Source: Nitrospira sp. UBA2082 (GTDB lineage Bacteria > Nitrospirota > Nitrospiria > Nitrospirales > Nitrospiraceae). From it: a DNA stretch of 7,720 nucleotides. Position 1 is the stretch's first letter; each line of letters opens with the position of its first letter. The position numbers and the translations under genes were made by a program. The DNA is taken from NCBI GenBank assembly GCA_002331335.1, contig DCZO01000014.1, forward strand, positions 95,464 to 103,183, in the 5' to 3' direction. Below the pieces are notes generated by a model. It was not told the origin of the DNA, made no database searches, and worked only from the letters and a program-made list of their open reading frames with translations. Shown piece after piece: positions 4,814 to 7,720 of this stretch.

Positions 4814-6556
4814 CTATCGCACTGCCACAATTCTGAACCTCACTTCGTCGGCCAGGGTATAGGCGGAGGTGCGTTCGCCGGCGAAGAGTCCGCAGCGGTA
4901 AAGCCCCGTCGGCCATCCGCCTTGGGGGCGGCTCAGCATGAAATAGCCGGACTGGTCATTCATCGATGTCAGCACGTGATCCTGGGCAATGACCTGTTGC
5001 GGCTCGGCCATCACGAACGTTTCCAGCGTGCATCGCGCAGTCAGCGGCACGGCATCGTACGACGCCGACACCAGGCCGAACACCAGATAGATCTCCCCTT
5101 GTGTCGCGGGAAACGTGTCTCCCGGACTCAGCGGGATAAAGTCATGCGCACCGGTCGGAAAATCGTCCCGGACGACTTTGGCCGCCGGGATCACGAATCG
5201 AAACCAGCTAAAATCGGCGTCGCGTCCCATCAGCGCCGCGCTGGCGTCCAGCACTCGTTGCGGCTTGACCGGTGCAACCGCTTTTGCGTACACCGCCTCT
5301 GTTGAAGGCTCAGCCACCTGCGCCGACTCATGGGAGGGCCCGGCGGACTTCTCCGCCTGCGCCTGCAATGTGGCCAATTCGGAAACATGCGGGCGCACTT
5401 TATCCAACCACCGCGCGATCTTCTCTTTCGACAACACCTTGGTTCCGGCCGGCAACGCGATGTTCTTGTTGGCCTCTTCGAATTCAACGGCCGCGTCGTA
5501 GAGCATTTGAAAATGCAGGAAGGCTTCCTCCCACCGTGCCAGTTCCACTAAACACTGGCCCATTCGATAGGTCGTATCCGCATAATCCTCTTCACTCGGA
5601 TCGAGATCGGACATCTTCCCAAACACGGCCAGCGCCTCTTCACACCGGCCCAGTTGCATGAGGGTCAGACCCAGCTGATGTGTGGCCAGCGTGTCCTTGG
5701 GGTTCAGCACCAGCATCTTGCGATACATCGGCTCGGCCTCTGCGTACCGGCCGGCGGCGAACAATCTCCAGGCGTCGGCGCGGATCTCCGCCCATTCTTT
5801 GAGCTGTGCCGCCGTCGCGCCAGGCGTCAGCACGGGAGCAAAGCGCCGCCCCCGCTCCATCGATTCGTAGAGTTGTGCCAGTTGATTCTTGGCCGGAATC
5901 TCCAAGTGGGAGCCAGGCGGCAACCGTTGCAACACGGTCTGTACCTCGGCCTCCGCCCCTTGATAATCCAGGACGTCAAACCGTGCCCGCGCCAGGGCCA
6001 ATCGCCAGCTCAGCATGTCCGGCATCAAGTGGACGGCCTGTGTGTAGGATTCAAGCGATTCTTCCAGCCGATCGATCTTTCGAAGTTCCTGAGCCAGCCT
6101 GAAGTGGATCAGCGGATTCCGGCGGTCAATGTGGGCGATGCGGCGCAGTTCCGCGATGGCCTCGTTGTCCTGTCCCCACCAGACCAAGACACTCCACTTC
6201 GCCCACCGGACATCCAATGCCGCCGGCTGTGTGGCAAGGACCAGATCGTACGCCTGCACGGCTTCCTTGGGTCCCCGGAATGTGGCCAGGATATCGCCGC
6301 GCAGCTTATGCAATGCCAGCGCTTCCGGATCGGCTTGGGTCGCCTGATCAAGCAACTCCAAGGCGGCAAGCGGCGCCCCACTCTCCCACACAGCTTTGGC
6401 CTGTTCAGCAACCCGTTCAGACGACGGCCTGGCTTCATCATCCGCGGCAGCATATGGGCCGGCTGCCAGAACGCACGCCAGCAGTATGGTCAGCACGGCG
6501 CCGATAGGGAATCGCCGGCAGATGATACGGTCGTGCTTCGCAGTTATCGCCGCCAT
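4814..6556 (-). CDS. Secreted TPR-repeat protein with beta-rich C-terminal domain
   Basis: The product is 580 aa from ATG 6554-6556. A signal peptide is visible: a basic n-region (KHDRIICRR), a hydrophobic core at about 18-33, and an Ala-rich cleavage region (YAAADDEA) near 36-38. This places the protein in the periplasm or outside the cell. Residues about 44-357 are helical tetratricopeptide repeats (for example YAEAEPMYRKMLVLNPKD, CEEALAVFGKMSDLDPSE), which bind partner proteins. An Ala/Ser/Glu-rich linker (about 395-440) leads to a beta-rich C-terminal domain (about 448-580) ending in GGWPTGLYRCGLFAGE. I do not recognise a named family for it. The frame extends upstream to a GTG at 6608-6610, but that start has no ribosome-binding site and would bury the signal peptide. 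GGAGGT (6569-6574) precedes the chosen ATG by 12 nt, rather long, and an extended -10 element lies upstream at 6591-6599. Confidence 0.88.
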   Translation of the reverse strand: MAAITAKHDRIICRRFPIGAVLTILLACVLAAGPYAAADDEARPSSERVAEQAKAVWESGAPLAALELLDQATQADPEALALHKLRGDILATFRGPKEAVQAYDLVLATQPAALDVRWAKWSVLVWWGQDNEAIAELRRIAHIDRRNPLIHFRLAQELRKIDRLEESLESYTQAVHLMPDMLSWRLALARARFDVLDYQGAEAEVQTVLQRLPPGSHLEIPAKNQLAQLYESMERGRRFAPVLTPGATAAQLKEWAEIRADAWRLFAAGRYAEAEPMYRKMLVLNPKDTLATHQLGLTLMQLGRCEEALAVFGKMSDLDPSEEDYADTTYRMGQCLVELARWEEAFLHFQMLYDAAVEFEEANKNIALPAGTKVLSKEKIARWLDKVRPHVSELATLQAQAEKSAGPSHESAQVAEPSTEAVYAKAVAPVKPQRVLDASAALMGRDADFSWFRFVIPAAKVVRDDFPTGAHDFIPLSPGDTFPATQGEIYLVFGLVSASYDAVPLTARCTLETFVMAEPQQVIAQDHVLTSMNDQSGYFMLSRPQGGWPTGLYRCGLFAGERTSAYTLADEVRFRIVAVR

Positions 6557-6590
6557 TGTTCTGGCTTGACCTCCACCGCACTCAGCACCC

Positions 6591-6599
6591 ACTATATCA
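6591..6599 (-). promoter_or_regulatory. Extended -10 promoter of the TPR gene
   Basis: On the minus strand the sequence is TGATATAGT: a TGn extension followed by TATAGT, five of six matches to TATAAT. No good -35 element is found, as is common for extended -10 promoters. Transcription would start near 6584, leaving a leader of about 28 nt that contains GGAGGT. This supports the ATG at 6556 over the upstream GTG at 6610. Confidence 0.45.
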
Positions 6600-6707
6600 A
6601 GAAGCGACACAAAAGGCGGAATATCCCTGCTGCGGGGCTGTCCTTGTTCTTGCGATCAGCGAGACACCATCGGCTGCCAGCTGCAGATTCCGATTCCGAG
6701 CCTGACT

Positions 6708-6914
6708 ATGTTGGATAGTATCCTCTACCAACCGGAGATTCCGCCGAATACGGGGAACATCATCCGTTTGTGCGCTAATACCGGCGCACGGGTGCATTTG
6801 CTGAAACCGCTCGGGCTTGATCTGGAATTTTCTGGTATTTTGACCGTCTTTGCGCGATCGTTTGGTTTCTTGTATATATCTCAACCAGATAACGTGTCGG
6901 AGCGCATCCACTAA
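6708..6914 (+). pseudogene. trmL: Truncated trmL (tRNA cytidine/uridine-34 2'-O-methyltransferase) remnant
   Basis: The first 38-40 codons match the start of the SpoU-class enzyme TrmL very well: MLDSILYQPEIPPN, then TGNIIRLCANTGARVHLLKPLG. TrmL methylates the ribose at the wobble base of tRNA-Leu. Full proteins have about 155 aa. Here the similarity ends near codon 40 (about 6827), and the frame runs through unrelated sequence (FSGILTVFARSFGFLYIS...) to TAA 6912-6914. The middle of the domain and the C-terminal knot that binds SAM are absent, and none of the three frames after the break restores them, so a simple frameshift does not explain it. A deletion or rearrangement is likely. No clear ribosome-binding site precedes the ATG. 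The remnant ends 43 bp before the lipoprotein gene, and its tail carries that gene's likely promoter. Confidence 0.8.
6850..6880 (+). promoter_or_regulatory. Likely promoter of the OmpA-family lipoprotein gene
   Basis: TTGCGC (6850-6855), a 17-bp spacer, and TATATA (6873-6878) within an AT-rich TGTATATATC form a plausible sigma-70 promoter. The -35 match is weak; the -10 region is better and could also be read as an extended -10. An AT-rich stretch with two imperfect ATTTT repeats (6826-6842) lies just upstream. The site is within the tail of the trmL remnant, downstream of where similarity stops, and would give a leader of about 70 nt. Confidence 0.35.
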
Positions 6915-6957
6915 ATGTGTTCCGCTGTTATCCCATCCATTACCTGGAGGATTAATG

Positions 6958-7647
6958 ATGTACAGGGCGCTGCGTCACGGTATTGTCATGGTATGCGGGC
7001 TTGCGTTACTCACTGGTTGTGCTGACGACCCTTACCAAAAAACGAAGATCGGCGCGGCTCTAGGAGCCATCGTGGGTGCAGGGGCCGGCGCGGCTATCGA
7101 CAGCAAGAACCGCGGACGCGGGGCAGCCATCGGCGCTGCGGTTGGTGTGCTGACCGGTGGCGGCGTCGGTCTCTATATGGACAAACAGAAGAAAGCCATC
7201 GAAGAGGCCCTCTCCAAGGAACTTGCCAACCACGATGTGGAACTCCGCAAACTCCCGGACAATTCAATCGAGGTTGACCTGAAGAGCGAAGCATCGTTCG
7301 CCAGCGGAAGCACCGACGTCAAGCCTTCATTCAGTACAGCACTTTCCAAATTGGGTGGCGTCGTCAAACAATACGACAGCACCATGGTCCATGTCATCGG
7401 ACACACGGACAGTCAGGGGAGTGATTCTTTCAATAAGCAACTGTCAGAGCGGCGCGCGCTGGCAGTGGCCGGCGCCCTCACCGCAGCCGGTGTCGACTCC
7501 AGCCGCGTCCGTACGGAAGGCCGGGGGGAAGCCCAGCCCGAAACGAGCAATGCAACTGCCACGGGCCGCAGTGAAAACCGTCGTGTGGAAATTTATTTGA
7601 AACCGGTCGTGGAAGGCAAGGAACAGGACGCCCTACAGACCCCCTAA
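6958..7647 (+). CDS. Glycine-zipper OmpA-family outer-membrane lipoprotein
   Basis: The product is a 229-aa lipoprotein. A short signal peptide ends in the lipobox LLTGC, with C21 as the lipidated residue. A22-D23 follows, with no Asp at position +2, so sorting to the outer membrane is expected. Residues 31-73 form a glycine zipper of alternating small residues (IGAALGAIVGAGAGAAI, then GAAIGAAVGVLTGGGVG), likely membrane-associated or oligomerising. Residues about 105-215 are an OmpA C-terminal domain that binds peptidoglycan: GHTDSQG with D151, then LSERRA with R165/R166, and the terminal NRRVEIYL. The layout matches YiaD-like lipoproteins that tether the outer membrane to the cell wall. GGAGG (6946-6950) lies 4 nt before ATG 6955 and 7 nt before ATG 6958; the second is preferred for spacing and the difference is one residue. 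The stop overlaps the stop of a convergent gene. Confidence 0.93.
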   Translation: MYRALRHGIVMVCGLALLTGCADDPYQKTKIGAALGAIVGAGAGAAIDSKNRGRGAAIGAAVGVLTGGGVGLYMDKQKKAIEEALSKELANHDVELRKLPDNSIEVDLKSEASFASGSTDVKPSFSTALSKLGGVVKQYDSTMVHVIGHTDSQGSDSFNKQLSERRALAVAGALTAAGVDSSRVRTEGRGEAQPETSNATATGRSENRRVEIYLKPVVEGKEQDALQTP

Positions 7648-7720
7648 GCTGCGATTTGCTTGATCGCCGGCTTGACCTGTCTTCTCAAACGATGCAGCCG
7701 GTCCTCGATGTCGTCGAGCA
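7644..7720 (-). CDS. C-terminal end of an unrecognised minus-strand gene (partial)
   Basis: A frame open from the right edge ends in TAG at 7644-7646. Its last 24 residues are LDDIEDRLHRLRR followed by QVKPAIKQIAA, a charged, helix-forming tail with good codon use. The stop overlaps the TAA of the lipoprotein gene (7645-7647) in the four bases CTAA, a common arrangement for convergent genes. The family cannot be named from this fragment. Confidence 0.45.
   Translation of the reverse strand, partial: LDDIEDRLHRLRRQVKPAIKQIAA

Noticed and set aside
6557..6707. Search for an RNA gene or insertion-sequence ends in the gap before the trmL remnant
   Set aside because: Only short motifs are present, such as a GATTCC tandem repeat. 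There is no tRNA-like fold, no terminal inverted repeats and no target-site duplication.
5654..6718. 354-codon open frame on the plus strand
   Set aside because: It is antisense to the TPR gene, which has a signal peptide and repeats on the other strand. The translated product is of low quality and has no domain.
6597..6911. 104-codon minus-strand frame across the trmL remnant
   Set aside because: It is opposite the recognisable TrmL N-terminus, has no ribosome-binding site, and shows no known motif.
7663..7700. CCGGCT...AGCCGG arms after the lipoprotein gene, as a terminator
   Set aside because: The loop is over 20 nt and there is no T-run on either strand. The stretch also reads as coding sequence of the convergent gene.

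Overview
The window fits a Gram-negative bacterium of moderately high GC content. A lipoprotein with an OmpA-type peptidoglycan-binding domain and a secreted TPR protein both imply an outer membrane or periplasm. The gene styles recall Nitrospirota or deltaproteobacterial genomes, but that is an inference from general resemblance; no marker gene here fixes the taxon. There is no phage, IS, CRISPR, tRNA or rRNA signal.

Layout from left to right. (1) Positions 1-143 are mostly non-coding and lie upstream of bioB (biotin synthase, + strand). A possible divergent gene start runs off the left edge. (2) bioB is convergent with, and overlaps by 25 bp, a minus-strand two-component operon: a membrane histidine kinase of the HisKA_2 type with two PAS domains, followed 3 bp later by a response regulator (REC-PAS) with a C-terminal CxxC...CxxC module and no DNA-binding domain. 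(3) About 366 bp of non-coding DNA lies upstream of the kinase. It holds a good sigma-54-type promoter sequence just before the kinase start, two perfect 14-bp palindromes 22 bp apart some 140-180 bp further upstream, and a terminator-like hairpin belonging to the next gene. (4) A minus-strand group follows in transcription order: a secreted TPR protein with a beta-rich C-terminal domain, a doubtful 64-codon ORF, and a small tail-anchored protein carrying a ribosomal bL12 C-terminal-like domain. (5) On the + strand lies a truncated trmL (tRNA 2'-O-methyltransferase) remnant, cut after about 40 codons. Its tail carries the likely promoter of the following glycine-zipper/OmpA lipoprotein gene. 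(6) The right edge holds the last 24 codons of an unrecognised minus-strand gene, whose stop codon overlaps that of the lipoprotein gene.

The kinase and regulator almost certainly work together. The other genes (biotin synthesis, TPR protein, bL12-like protein, envelope lipoprotein) show no shared pathway. The most notable points are the sigma-54-like control region of the kinase operon, the uncharacterised cysteine module on the regulator, the membrane-anchored bL12-like protein and the broken trmL.
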